Assembly (NCBI GenBank): GCA_964520905.1
Contig: CAZFQL010000030.1
Span: forward strand, 1 to 15,575
Source of the DNA: JAGVIE01 sp964520905
Lineage (GTDB): Bacteria > Bacteroidota > Ignavibacteria > UBA10030 > SZUA-254
Length of the DNA: 15,575 bases
Direction of reading: 5' to 3'
Numbering within the stretch: position 1 is the first letter of the stretch; each line of letters begins with the position of its first letter. Of this stretch, positions 1-7,844 are shown piece after piece. The notes under the pieces were generated by a model. The model had not been told where the DNA came from. It was given only the letters and a program-made list of their open reading frames with translations, and made no database searches. A program made the position numbers and the translations under genes.

Positions 1-97
1 CTAGAATGATAAAGTCTAATCACATATGAAAATAAACTTTTTACACAGTCTCCATGCCTTTGGCAGAAATAGTAGAGAGCGCAAAGTAATCATAGCG

Positions 98-105
98 TAT
101 CTTTG
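98..105 (+). promoter_or_regulatory. Candidate FCB-type -7 promoter box upstream of spmB
   Basis: TATCTTTG matches the Bacteroidota -7 consensus TAnnTTTG and lies about 30 nt before the spmB start. A good -33 TTTG box at the usual spacing is not visible; the nearest TTTG, at 59-62, is too far away. The surrounding 1-136 stretch shows no convincing coding sequence, so this is the natural place for a promoter. It is a motif match only. Confidence 0.3.
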
Positions 106-136
106 CGGTTAAATTTATTCGATTAAGGAAACTAGC

Positions 137-682
137 ATGTCAGATATAATAATAAATATTGTAAACACGATTTCAGTAGTTGCCATCCCAGCCCTGATTC
201 TCTTTATTGTAATTTACGGAGCGATCAAAAAAGTCAAAATCTACGAAGCATTCGTTGAAGGGGCTAAGGAAGGATTCAATGTTGGAGTTCGGATCATACC
301 GTATCTTGTCGCTATGCTTGTTGCAATAGGTATCTTCCGTGCAGGCGGAGCAATGGAACTGCTCGCAAGGTTACTATCACCCCTAACGAATCTTATTAAC
401 ATGCCTGCAGAAGCATTACCGATGGCAATCATGCGACCTCTTTCAGGCAGCGGCGCTTTGGGAGTAATGTCGGAAACTATAAAAGCTCATGGACCTGATT
501 CACTAATCGGACGGATGGTTGCTGTGATGATGGGTAGCGGCGAAACGACATTCTATGTCCTTGCGGTTTATTTCGGCTCGGTAAGCATCACTAAAACACG
601 GCAAGCGGTTCCTGCCGGTATTGTTGCCGATATTGTTGGAATATTGATGTCGGTGTGGTTAGTGAATCTGATTTTCGGTTGA
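137..682 (+). CDS. spmB: Spore maturation protein B-like (SpmB) membrane protein, nucleoside-recognition (Gate) domain
   Basis: This 181-residue hydrophobic protein belongs to the SpmB/nucleoside-recognition family. SpmB is needed for spore-core dehydration in Bacillus, but it is widespread in non-sporulating bacteria, where its role is unknown and may be transport-like. Visible landmarks are an N-terminal membrane helix (about 8-30), a second hydrophobic segment with AIGIFRAGGAMELLA (63-77), the RPLSGSGALGVM motif (100-111), GSGETTFYVLAVYFGSV (133-149) and a C-terminal helix (160-180). Length and motif order match complete SpmB proteins. AAGGAA sits at a workable distance before the ATG. SpmA usually lies next to SpmB, but the 136 bases upstream show no SpmA end, so the partner is either farther away or missing. 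The family call is firm; the physiological role here is not. Confidence 0.88.
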   Translation: MSDIIINIVNTISVVAIPALILFIVIYGAIKKVKIYEAFVEGAKEGFNVGVRIIPYLVAMLVAIGIFRAGGAMELLARLLSPLTNLINMPAEALPMAIMRPLSGSGALGVMSETIKAHGPDSLIGRMVAVMMGSGETTFYVLAVYFGSVSITKTRQAVPAGIVADIVGILMSVWLVNLIFG

Positions 683-785
683 GATTTCTTGATTTTAATA
701 CCTATTGTGGCTATATTCAGCAAGTTTGATTTTCAAAGAATATGTTGAAATAACTAAAATTTTCAATTCCTTTTGAATATTATAG

Positions 786-1682
786 ATGAATTTTTTAAAT
801 AAGTTGATTGTTACAACACTTCCAGCAGTTCCAAAACCGATAGTAAGAAAATTTGCAAGTAAATATATTGCCGGCGAGAAACTTTCAGATGCGGTTCGAG
901 TTGTGAAAGAGTTGAACACAAAAGGTATTATGGCAACTTTAGATGTTTTAGGCGAAGCTATTACAACGAAGGATGAAGCGATTGTTGCCCGTAATGAAAT
1001 TTTAGAATTATTCCCTACAATCCAAAAAGAAAAATTAGATTCGAATGTCTCAATCAAACTAACTCAACTTGGATTAGCGCTTGATAAAAATTTTTGTTTA
1101 GAAAATGTTCGCATGATAGTTGCAAAAGCCAAAGAGCTTAACAATTTCGTTCGTATCGATATGGAAGATTCTCCGACGACGGATAATACTATCTGGGTGT
1201 ATCGCCAAATCAGAAAAGAATTTAACAATAGTGGAATCGTTCTCCAGGCGTACATGCGGCGGACTGAAAATGATGCAGATCATTTAATCGAAGAAGGATT
1301 GGGACATTTCCGATTGTGCAAAGGAATTTACGTTGAACCGGCAGAGATCGCATTTAAAGGTCATGATGAAGTAAATCAGAATTTCATCGAGGTAATGAAA
1401 AAGATGTTCGAGAAGAAAGCGTACGTTGGCATTGCGACTCACGATGATTTTTTAGTCGAAGCAGCGTACCGTATAATCAGATCAATGAAGTTGCAGAAGC
1501 ACGACTATGAATTTCAGATGCTGCTTGGCGTGAAGGATGAACTCAGGTCGAAAATTGTACGTGACGGACACAGGATGCGTGTGTATGTTCCGTTCGGCGA
1601 GCATTGGTATCGTTATTCCATCCGGCGGTTTAAAGAAAATCCGCAAATGGCAGGATATGTTTTAAAAGCTTTATTCAATTGA
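786..1682 (+). CDS. Proline dehydrogenase (monofunctional, FAD-dependent)
   Basis: Oxidises L-proline to delta-1-pyrroline-5-carboxylate with FAD, the first step of proline catabolism to glutamate. The 298-residue length matches the stand-alone PRODH domain rather than the bifunctional PutA. The barrel motifs appear in order: VSIKLTQLGLALD (88-100), IDMED (124-128), LQAYMRRT (153-160), LCKGIY (177-182), ATHD (217-220), EFQMLLGV (242-249) and the signature YVPFGEHWYRYSIRRFKENP (267-286), whose paired arginines bind the proline carboxylate. No pyrroline-5-carboxylate dehydrogenase lies in the window, so the second step must be encoded elsewhere. No clear Shine-Dalgarno precedes the ATG, which is common in this group. 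An oligopeptide transporter follows 52 bp downstream on the same strand, so co-transcription is plausible. Confidence 0.93.
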   Translation: MNFLNKLIVTTLPAVPKPIVRKFASKYIAGEKLSDAVRVVKELNTKGIMATLDVLGEAITTKDEAIVARNEILELFPTIQKEKLDSNVSIKLTQLGLALDKNFCLENVRMIVAKAKELNNFVRIDMEDSPTTDNTIWVYRQIRKEFNNSGIVLQAYMRRTENDADHLIEEGLGHFRLCKGIYVEPAEIAFKGHDEVNQNFIEVMKKMFEKKAYVGIATHDDFLVEAAYRIIRSMKLQKHDYEFQMLLGVKDELRSKIVRDGHRMRVYVPFGEHWYRYSIRRFKENPQMAGYVLKALFN

Positions 1683-1734
1683 AAAAAATAATCTTAATTA
1701 TCAATCCTTATATAATATAAAAAAGGAGATTTAA

Positions 1735-3780
1735 ATGGCAGATACACAAACTGGAAGCGGAGCAAAACGGTTCACACCGTACGTTCCAGCCGATAAAGTG
1801 ATGACGGAATTTTCCGGCAGAGCGCTTTTCATCGGCTTGATAATGTGCGTGGTTCTTGGCGCCGCTAATGCATATTTGGGTTTGAAAGCAGGCATGACAA
1901 TCGCCGCTACTTATCCTGCGGCGGTTATCGGTATGGCATTTCTACGGTTAGTAAAAGGAAATATTCTTGAAGAAAACATGGCGCGTACAGTCGGTTCAAT
2001 CGGTGAATCGGTTGCGGCAGGCGCTATCTTCACATTACCTGCATTCTTCATCGCAGGTATCTGGGAAGAATTTTTCACCGTAGGTCATTACATCCAATCA
2101 TCTCTCATCATGCTTGCAGGCGGTGTGCTTGGAATTATGTTCGTCGCGCTCTTGCGCCGAGTGATGGTAGAGGATGTTGAACTGCCATTTCCCGAATCGG
2201 TTGCGGCATCAGAAATTCATAAAGCCGGTCGTTCCGGCGGGACAGGCGCAAAATTCCTTTTTGCCGCTATGGGTATCGGCGCGGTCATACAGGCAATGCG
2301 TAATCTAAAATTCTTCGCAGAGTCAGCGGAAAAATTCATCGAGTTTTCGAAAGCGACAATCGGATTAAAAGCGAGTGGAAGCGTTACGGCTCAAAGTGGA
2401 ATACTACTTAGCACTCCCGGTGTCAATCCGTCTTATATGGGTGTCGGTTATATCATCGGACCAAAACTTGCTTCATTAAATTTCAGCGGCGGATTGCTTG
2501 CATGGGGATTGTTCGTTCCGATTCTAACTTACTTCATCGGACCATCGCTCATGGCTACATCAACCACACCTCTTGATGAGGGATCGTGGATCGGAATGGC
2601 GAACAACGTGTGGCGCTACATCGTCCGACCGATTGCAATCGGGGGTATGTTGATGAGCGCGGGCTTTACACTTTTCAGAATGCGCAAGAGTTTAGGCGCC
2701 GGTTTGAAACGTTCGATTAGCGATGTTAAGAAAGCCGCGACCGGAGAACATGTTGCAATTCGAACCGAACAAGATATCAGTTTCAAATGGGTGATGTTCG
2801 GGATTCTATTGACAGGCGTACTAACATTTTTCATCTATAATTATTTTGCACAGAATGTTCTTGCTGCATTTGTCGCAACAGTCGTAATGATCATTGCTGG
2901 ATTTTTCTTCGCCGCAGTTTCAGGATATCTTGTCGGCATAATCGGTTCAAGCAATAATCCGATAAGCGGACTCACACTATCAACACTTCTCGTAGCCGCA
3001 CTATTGATGGTTGCACTCGGTATGACGGGGCAAACCGGAGTAGCTGCAGTTCTTGGTGTTGCAGCAGTTGTTTGCGTGGCGGCTGCGGTTGCCGGTGAGA
3101 TGTTGCAAGATCTCAAAGTTGGACACATACTCGGTGGTACACCTTGGAAAATGCAGGTCGGTGATCTTATTGGTGTCGGTCTTGCGGCAGCAGTAATGTT
3201 CTTCCCGCTCGTCATTCTGCATCAAGGCGATATTAATATGGGCGGAACCGGTTTGGGAGGAAAAACATATCCGGCTCCGCAAGCAAGCTTGATGGCATTG
3301 TTATCGCAGGGAATTGTCGGCGGACAAATGGCGTGGCCCCTTATCATCGTCGGTATGTTGATGGGACTCGGTTTCATACTCATGCAGGTAAAAAGTCCGA
3401 TGCTTGTAAGCGTTGGTATGTATCTTCCGCTTGAAACTACATTTGCAATCTTCATCGGCGGTTTGATCAAAGGAGTTGTCGATCGAGTTGTAGCTAAGAA
3501 GAAATTCAACGATGCGCAGAAAGCGCGAGTGGAGAATACAGGCGTTCTTCTTGCGGCAGGTTTAATTGCCGGTGAAGCATTAATCGGATTACTTTTTGCC
3601 GGACTTGCGGTTGGCGATATTAAGTACGATACATGGCTTCCGGCGATATTTGCAGGATTCCCATTCCCGTTCTATGTCAGCTCTCTGGTGTTCTTATTTA
3701 TTGCCTGGCTCTTGATCCAGATACCGGTTAAAAACGCTGGTCGTCCAGACGAACCGGCTCCACCAACTGCAGTAATGTAA
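1735..3780 (+). CDS. OPT-family oligopeptide transporter
   Basis: A large polytopic membrane protein (681 residues) that by family imports small peptides (some members carry metal chelates), driven by an ion gradient. Characteristic segments are ANAYLGLKAGMTIAATYPAA (44-63), NMARTVGSIGESVAAG (81-96), ELPFPESVAASEIHKAG (149-165), GSSNNPISGLTLSTLL (404-419) and AGEMLQDLKVGHILGGTPWK (453-472). About a dozen or more hydrophobic helices span the rest. The first 25 and last 15 residues are hydrophilic. Length is typical of bacterial OPT proteins and no lesion is visible. A strong AAAAGGAG ribosome binding site lies just before the ATG. Flanking PRODH and a dipeptidase gene suggest a peptide-use cluster. 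The actual substrate cannot be told from sequence. Confidence 0.93.
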   Translation: MADTQTGSGAKRFTPYVPADKVMTEFSGRALFIGLIMCVVLGAANAYLGLKAGMTIAATYPAAVIGMAFLRLVKGNILEENMARTVGSIGESVAAGAIFTLPAFFIAGIWEEFFTVGHYIQSSLIMLAGGVLGIMFVALLRRVMVEDVELPFPESVAASEIHKAGRSGGTGAKFLFAAMGIGAVIQAMRNLKFFAESAEKFIEFSKATIGLKASGSVTAQSGILLSTPGVNPSYMGVGYIIGPKLASLNFSGGLLAWGLFVPILTYFIGPSLMATSTTPLDEGSWIGMANNVWRYIVRPIAIGGMLMSAGFTLFRMRKSLGAGLKRSISDVKKAATGEHVAIRTEQDISFKWVMFGILLTGVLTFFIYNYFAQNVLAAFVATVVMIIAGFFFAAVSGYLVGIIGSSNNPISGLTLSTLLVAALLMVALGMTGQTGVAAVLGVAAVVCVAAAVAGEMLQDLKVGHILGGTPWKMQVGDLIGVGLAAAVMFFPLVILHQGDINMGGTGLGGKTYPAPQASLMALLSQGIVGGQMAWPLIIVGMLMGLGFILMQVKSPMLVSVGMYLPLETTFAIFIGGLIKGVVDRVVAKKKFNDAQKARVENTGVLLAAGLIAGEALIGLLFAGLAVGDIKYDTWLPAIFAGFPFPFYVSSLVFLFIAWLLIQIPVKNAGRPDEPAPPTAVM

Positions 3781-3787
3781 TATTGCC

Positions 3788-3830
3788 ATTCTGAATCCCG
3801 TCCCATTTTTTAGGACGGGGTTCAGAATTT
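3788..3830 (+). terminator. Strong hairpin after the OPT transporter, likely terminator
   Basis: Two 16-base arms, 3788-3803 (ATTCTGAATCCCGTCC) and 3813-3828 (GGACGGGGTTCAGAAT), pair completely with one G-T wobble around a 9-base loop (CATTTTTTA). It begins 8 bases after the transporter stop. The following TTTGATTT is only a weak U-tract, so it may act as a terminator or as a 3' stabilising hairpin. It may also separate transporter mRNA from the downstream PqqD-like gene. Confidence 0.6.
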
Positions 3831-3853
3831 GATTTCCCAACAATTAAAAGAAT

Positions 3854-4219
3854 ATGAAGCAAAACGGAACTGAGAAAATAAACCTTTTAGATTTAAAACC
3901 ATCGAGAAATTTGGAATGGGAAACAGGAGAGAAGAATGAAGTTATTTTACTTGTTCCTAAATTCCATAATCGTTTTTTGGTGAAATATATAATGCCGAAT
4001 ATCAAGAGACCATATTTCAGAATAAAACTCGATGATCACGGAAGCATTATCTGGAATCTGTGCGACGGCAATACAACGGTCGGCAAGATATCCGATAGGT
4101 TGAAAGAGAAGTTCGGCGAGAATTTCGATCCGACTTATGACAGGGTAGGAACATTTGTAAATCAGTTGATAAGGGATAAATTTTTGACACTTGATATTGT
4201 AATGAATCCTAAATCATAA
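3854..4219 (+). CDS. PqqD family protein (peptide-binding RRE-like)
   Basis: A 121-residue protein whose middle carries the PqqD-type winged-helix pattern: LDDHGSIIWNLCDGN (59-73) followed by TTVGKISDRLKEKF (74-87) and a last helix VGTFVNQLIRDKFLTL (98-113). PqqD in PQQ biosynthesis binds the precursor peptide and presents it to the radical SAM enzyme PqqE, and related domains serve as RiPP recognition elements. Here no radical SAM enzyme or precursor peptide is nearby, so the role is open. The neighbours are an OPT transporter and a dipeptidase on the same strand. The first 50 residues (VILLVPKFHNRFLVKYIMP) are a conserved-looking extension seen in stand-alone family members. The last codons lie inside a heptanucleotide repeat array. 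Confidence 0.8.
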   Translation: MKQNGTEKINLLDLKPSRNLEWETGEKNEVILLVPKFHNRFLVKYIMPNIKRPYFRIKLDDHGSIIWNLCDGNTTVGKISDRLKEKFGENFDPTYDRVGTFVNQLIRDKFLTLDIVMNPKS

Positions 4220-4239
4220 ATCCGAAATCCAAAATCTCC
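4205..4239. repeat. Heptanucleotide tandem array (AATCCGA-like), about five units
   Basis: Successive seven-base units AATCCTA, AATCATA, AATCCGA, AATCCAA and AATCTCC run across the end of the PqqD-like gene and its stop codon, so the array supplies the last residues of that protein. The same heptamer recurs at 14440-14470. It reads as a degenerate short tandem repeat. Confidence 0.65.
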
Positions 4240-4330
4240 CGGAGAATCCTTTTACAACTCAATTTTCCGGAAGATAATCATCACCACAGGAAGAAATATT
4301 TATTTTCAGTATTAACAAAGGAGTAAGAAA

Positions 4331-5788
4331 ATGTCAAACGCAATAGATGGATTAAAACCGGAGCTTGTGTGGAAATACTTCGCAGAGATTGCAAAGATAC
4401 CTCACGGCTCGAAGAACGAAACCGCGATATCGAAATATGTTTATGACACCGCCAAGAAATTCGGATTAGAAGTGAAGCAGGATAAATTCGGAACAGTGCT
4501 TGTAAAAAAACCGGCTTCACCCGGATTCGAAAGTAAGAAAAGTATCTGCTTACAAGGGCATCTCGATATGGTTTGCGAAAAGAATGCCGATAAACAGCAC
4601 GACTTCATGAAAGACCCAATCGAGCTTGTACGTAAAGGTAACGTCATCATGGCGAACGGCACAACGCTCGGCGCCGATAACGGAATCGCCGTTGCAACCA
4701 ACCTTGCCATCATGGAAGATAAATCTTTGAAGCATGGTCCGTTAGAGTTTCTTTTCACGATTGATGAAGAAACCGGACTTACCGGCGCAAATAATTTACA
4801 AAAGGGCTTTGTGCAAAGCCAGATACTTCTTAATCTCGATTCTGAAGAAGAAGGCGCAATTTATGTCGGATGTTCCGGCGGGCGCGATACACTCGGAACG
4901 TGGAAAGTAACATTCGAGAAAGTGCCGGCACCTTATGTTGCGGCAGAATTGAGTGTCAAAGGTTTAAAGGGCGGTCACTCAGGTTTGGAAATCGATAAAG
5001 GTCGGGGGAATGCAATCAAAATTATAAATCGTGTTTTAATCGAACTCTCCGCTATTGGCTCGAGGCTCTCAGCTATCAACGGTGGAAATAAACGCAATGC
5101 AATTCCGCGTGAGTGCGTTGCGCAAGTATTCATTCCGAAAACTAAAGTTGGAACAGCTAAGGAAATCGTTGAGAAGTGCAATACAATAATGAAAGCCGAG
5201 TTAGCCACAGTTGAAAAAGATTTAATCGTCAGCATGACCGAATTGCCTAAGGTGAAGAAGGGCAAAGTAGTGAAAAAAGCACAGCAGGTGAAGATTATGC
5301 AAACGATTGCTGCATTGCCGCACGGCGTAATCAAGATGAGCGCCGATATTCCGGGGTTGGTTGAAACATCTACTAACGTTGCGGTAATCAACACAACCAA
5401 CAAAGCGATTGTCCTTTCTACGAGCCAGAGAAGCTCGGTTGCATCAGAGATTGACGAGATAGCGTTTGGCGTGAAAGCGGTTTTCGAGTTAGGCACAGCG
5501 AAAGTTGAACAATCGGATGGTTATCCCGGCTGGAAACCGAATCTCGATTCACCGATTTTGAAAGTCGCAAAAGCAACTTACAAATCGCTCGCAGGCAAAG
5601 AGCCGGAAGTGAAAGCAATCCACGCCGGACTTGAGTGCGGAATTATCGGAGAAAAATATCCCGGAATGGATATGATCTCTTTTGGTCCAACTCTTGAGGC
5701 GGTTCACTCACCCGACGAGAAAATTTATATCGATACAGTAGAGAAGTTCTGGAACTTCCTGTTAGCGATATTAAAGAACGCGAACTAA
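4331..5788 (+). CDS. pepD: Aminoacyl-histidine dipeptidase (Xaa-His dipeptidase, M20C)
   Basis: A cytosolic two-metal (zinc) peptidase that splits dipeptides, classically Xaa-His such as carnosine. The 485 residues equal the usual PepD length. Expected metal and catalytic residues are all visible: His77 and Asp79 in GHLDMVCEKN, Asp116 in LGADNGIAV, Glu146/Glu147 in DEETGLTGA, Asp170 in NLDSEEEG and His459 in EAVHSPDEK. GLKGGHSGLEID (211-222) marks the inserted lid/dimerisation domain of M20 enzymes. AAGGAG lies 6 bases before the ATG. The gene probably serves to degrade peptides imported by the nearby OPT transporter, releasing free amino acids including proline for the upstream PRODH; that functional link is inference. 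A perfect hairpin follows the stop within 10 bases. Confidence 0.95.
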   Translation: MSNAIDGLKPELVWKYFAEIAKIPHGSKNETAISKYVYDTAKKFGLEVKQDKFGTVLVKKPASPGFESKKSICLQGHLDMVCEKNADKQHDFMKDPIELVRKGNVIMANGTTLGADNGIAVATNLAIMEDKSLKHGPLEFLFTIDEETGLTGANNLQKGFVQSQILLNLDSEEEGAIYVGCSGGRDTLGTWKVTFEKVPAPYVAAELSVKGLKGGHSGLEIDKGRGNAIKIINRVLIELSAIGSRLSAINGGNKRNAIPRECVAQVFIPKTKVGTAKEIVEKCNTIMKAELATVEKDLIVSMTELPKVKKGKVVKKAQQVKIMQTIAALPHGVIKMSADIPGLVETSTNVAVINTTNKAIVLSTSQRSSVASEIDEIAFGVKAVFELGTAKVEQSDGYPGWKPNLDSPILKVAKATYKSLAGKEPEVKAIHAGLECGIIGEKYPGMDMISFGPTLEAVHSPDEKIYIDTVEKFWNFLLAILKNAN

Positions 5789-5797
5789 ACTTTGGTA

Positions 5798-5830
5798 AAC
5801 CTTGCGAAGGTTTTGAACCTTCGCAAGGTT
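5798..5830 (+). terminator. Perfect 15-bp hairpin downstream of pepD
   Basis: AACCTTGCGAAGGTT (5798-5812) and its exact reverse complement AACCTTCGCAAGGTT (5816-5830) are separated by TTG. Each arm is itself a small palindrome (AACCTT...AAGGTT), so the site could also form a cruciform. It sits 10 bases after the pepD stop and is followed by a weak T-rich stretch (TTGTTCTT). It is either a terminator or a dispersed palindrome. Confidence 0.6.
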
Positions 5831-5913
5831 GAGTTGTTCTTCGGAAAAGAAGGTTTATCATTCAGAGGGTATTCTGCTTTTCAGTTTACAAAGGAATAAA
5901 GAAAGTTATAAAT

Positions 5914-5921
5914 TATATTTG
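5914..5921 (+). promoter_or_regulatory. Candidate -7 box for the addiction module
   Basis: TATATTTG fits TAnnTTTG and would start transcription about 10-15 bases before the antitoxin ATG at 5940, giving a very short leader, which would fit the missing Shine-Dalgarno. No good -33 element is seen at the preferred spacing. Confidence 0.3.
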
Positions 5922-5939
5922 ATTAATCATTATAACACT

Positions 5940-6161
5940 ATGAACAATACATCGATTACCGATCTATTACGGCTTAGCGTTCCGGAGCGTCTTCAACTCA
6001 TGGAGGATATCTGGGATAGTATTACAGCTATACCCGATGCGATTCCTTTAACCGATGAACAGAAAAGAGAGCTCGATCGCAGACTTGTCGAGTATAAACT
6101 GCAACCCGGGACTGGAATTCCGTGGGATAAAGTGAAAGAAAAAATTCAATCGTTGAAATGA
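5940..6161 (+). CDS. Addiction module antitoxin (Unstab_antitox family)
   Basis: A 73-residue protein of the putative addiction module component family. The pattern LLRLSVPERLQLMEDIWDSI (9-28) followed by IPLTDEQKRELDRRLVEY (35-52) and a proline/tryptophan end (GTGIPWDKVKEKI, 57-69) is characteristic. These antitoxins neutralise ParE/RelE-type toxins encoded immediately downstream. The ATG at 5940 is chosen because homology begins there; the in-frame sequence upstream (from 5829) overlaps the pepD hairpin and does not look coding. The stop overlaps the next start as ATGA, a typical toxin-antitoxin coupling. The gene is intact, but its toxin is broken. Confidence 0.85.
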   Translation: MNNTSITDLLRLSVPERLQLMEDIWDSITAIPDAIPLTDEQKRELDRRLVEYKLQPGTGIPWDKVKEKIQSLK

Positions 6162-6453
6162 GTTTCACTGTAACGTTCCGACCCGAAGCAGAAGAGGATT
6201 TGCTCGAAGCATTCCGTTGGTATGAAGAACAGAATAGGGGGCTTGGGTCGTAGTTCTTTCAATCTGTTGAAGTTTGTATTGCTAATATCCAAAGTAACCC
6301 TGAAGTTTATCCAGTAATTTACAAAACCATACGTCGAGCATTACTCCGAAGATTTCCATTTGGAATATTTATATCGTCGATAAAGAAGTAATCGCAATTA
6401 TTGCATGTTTTCATTTCAGAAGAAATCCAAAGCATTGGCAAAAGAGTAAGTAG
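6158..6453 (+). pseudogene. Broken ParE/RelE-family toxin
   Basis: Starting at the ATGA overlap with the antitoxin, the frame reads MSFTVTFRPEAEEDLLEAFR and then a TAG stop at 6251-6253. The same frame continues past it with clear toxin sequence (SNPEVYPVIYKTIRRALLRRF) up to about 6370. There a single missing base in the AT-rich run shifts the frame, and the family ending continues as YIVDKEVIAIIACFHFRRNP to a stop at 6451-6453. Restored, this would be about 97 residues, a normal ParE/RelE size, with the conserved RR-FPFGI and HFRRNPKHW motifs. As written, only a 31-residue peptide is made, so no functional toxin is expected unless the sequence has errors. Confidence 0.85.
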
Positions 6454-6464
6454 TTAATGGATGT

Positions 6465-6527
6465 AAAACAAAAGCGCCCAATCATTACGACCGGGCACTA
6501 TACCCTCCACTAATCTCTAATCCACAA
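6465..6527 (-). terminator. 63-bp dispersed repeat (copy 1) with intrinsic terminator for the ATPase gene
   Basis: Read on the - strand, a stem of GTGCCC with GGGCGC (arms at 6493-6498 and 6474-6479) is followed by TTTTGTTTT, a typical intrinsic terminator. It lies downstream of the DUF4143 ATPase gene. The whole 63-bp stretch, including TTGTGGATTAGAGA and GGTGGAGGGTAT outside the stem, recurs at 7845-7907 with about 53 of 63 bases the same by hand count and no gaps, so it is more than a terminator alone. Confidence 0.7.
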
Positions 6528-6536
6528 TTTAGTTAT

Positions 6537-6583
6537 GTGCGGCTCACTTTCCCCTGAGATTGTGGGTTGGAAGTGAGTCGAAC
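6537..6583. repeat. 47-nt hairpin repeat, GTGCG family (copy 1)
   Basis: Arms GTGCGGCTCACTTTCC (6537-6552) and TGGAAGTGAGTCGAAC (6568-6583) are imperfect reverse complements around a 15-base loop. A second copy of identical length with similar arms and loop is at 11523-11569. It lies between the ATPase stop and its terminator. Confidence 0.65.
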
Positions 6584-6610
6584 TTTCATAATGAAGTGTA
6601 CTCATTTTTG

Positions 6611-7741
6611 TTATTCAACACCTAAAAAGGTTTCAAAGTTTTCCGAAGTAATTAGCTGTATCCTACTTGATGGGTAAGCGTTTGTGAAGGTCTTCGGGAA
6701 TCTTGTTTTGGCTTTTACATTCCACTTAAATTCGAATGCCGACAGTTGTCCGCCCATCTCTTCGATGTAATCAATCTCCTGTTGCATGGTTGTTCGCCAA
6801 AAATACCGCGACGTATCAACGCCTGTGTAGTGTAAGTATTTCATACGCTCACTCATCAAAAAGTTCTCCCAGAGTGCGCCAATATCGGATCGGGTATTTA
6901 ATATCCCGTAATTGCTGATGATCGCATTCCGAATCCCATTGTCGTAAAAATAAACTTTCTTCCCTTTCTTGATTTCATTCCGAACATTTCGACTAAAGGC
7001 AGGAATTCGAAATACGACGAATGTTTTTTCAAGAAGATCTATATATTTTTCTACTGTCTCATTATCTGCGTTCACAATCTGACCGATTTTATGATAGCTG
7101 ATTTCGCTGCCCACTTGTAACGCCAATGCTTTCAATATTTTTTCGAGCATCGCTGGTTTCTTTACATATTCCAAAGTCAGCAAATCTTTGTAGAGGTAAC
7201 TTCCGGCAAGTAATTTTAACAACTCTTTTTCTTCTCCGAGTTTAGTGACTATCTCAGGATAGTATCCAAAGATTAGTCGATGTTCCAACAACCGTTTTTC
7301 ATCGATAAGGCCGTGGTACTCGACCATCTCGCCAAACGAAATCGGATAGAGAGTATATTCATATTTTCTTCCAGTAAGCGGCTCGTTCGTTTTGTCTGCT
7401 AATTCAAATGCCGATGAACCGGTTGCAACCACTTGAATATCTTTCAGATGATCAGCGAATAGTTTTAGCGTAATTCCTATGTTCGGAATGCGCTGAGCTT
7501 CATCGATGAAGACAATTTTATTTTTACCGGTAATAGATTTCAATTTTGTTGAGGTTGTATTGCTCAATATTTCCCTTACATCTGCCTCATCGCCGTTGAG
7601 GAGGAGCGATGGTAATGATTGAGCATTGAGAACCGATTGAATCAGTGTAGTTTTACCTGATTGTCTAGGCCCAAGGATAATGACGACTTTTCCCTTGAAA
7701 AGGCGTTCTGTTATTTGTTTTTGTAATAGGCGTTTGATCAT
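6611..7741 (-). CDS. AAA ATPase with C-terminal DUF4143 domain
   Basis: A 376-residue P-loop ATPase of the AAA_14/DUF4143 type. Walker A is GPRQSGKTT (24-32), Walker B is IVFIDEAQ (76-83), the sensor-like VATGSSAFEL follows (105-114), and PLTGRKYEYTLYPISFGE (121-138) is the family signature. The C-terminal part carries KVYFYDNGIRNAI, GALWENFLMSERMKYL and FWRTTMQQEIDYIEE...AFEFKW; the latter resembles the PD-(D/E)XK-like fold typical of DUF4143. The biological role of the family is not settled; members are frequent in accessory DNA of archaea and bacteria. Length and motifs look complete. The start at 7741 gives the usual short N-terminus before the P-loop. Palindromes overlap the start region, and a hairpin plus terminator follow the stop. 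Confidence 0.9.
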   Translation of the reverse strand: MIKRLLQKQITERLFKGKVVIILGPRQSGKTTLIQSVLNAQSLPSLLLNGDEADVREILSNTTSTKLKSITGKNKIVFIDEAQRIPNIGITLKLFADHLKDIQVVATGSSAFELADKTNEPLTGRKYEYTLYPISFGEMVEYHGLIDEKRLLEHRLIFGYYPEIVTKLGEEKELLKLLAGSYLYKDLLTLEYVKKPAMLEKILKALALQVGSEISYHKIGQIVNADNETVEKYIDLLEKTFVVFRIPAFSRNVRNEIKKGKKVYFYDNGIRNAIISNYGILNTRSDIGALWENFLMSERMKYLHYTGVDTSRYFWRTTMQQEIDYIEEMGGQLSAFEFKWNVKAKTRFPKTFTNAYPSSRIQLITSENFETFLGVE

Positions 7742-7744
7742 ATT

Positions 7745-7795
7745 GTGCGATTATAACCGCACAAGAATATAATATTTTGCGGTTGAAAACGCAAA
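7745..7795 (-). promoter_or_regulatory. Overlapping inverted repeats in front of the ATPase gene
   Basis: An 18-base imperfect palindrome, GTGCGATTATAACCGCAC (7745-7762), lies just before the ATPase start. AACCGC (7755-7760) pairs with GCGGTT (7779-7784), and TTTGCG (7776-7781) with CGCAAA (7790-7795). On the - strand TATTCTTG is one base off TAnnTTTG. The layout could be an operator over the promoter or a leader hairpin over the ribosome binding region; neither is proven. Confidence 0.35.
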
Positions 7796-7844
7796 TGAAC
7801 AGTAAATAAGATAGTTTTGACAGTTTGCGTTGATTGCTGTAAGA

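Noticed and set aside
137..682. Evidence that the organism forms spores
   Set aside because: SpmB-like proteins are widespread in non-sporulating bacteria; no other sporulation gene is present.
5829..5939. N-terminal extension of the addiction-module antitoxin
   Set aside because: The in-frame stretch begins inside the pepD hairpin and has no family match; homology and normal length start at 5940.
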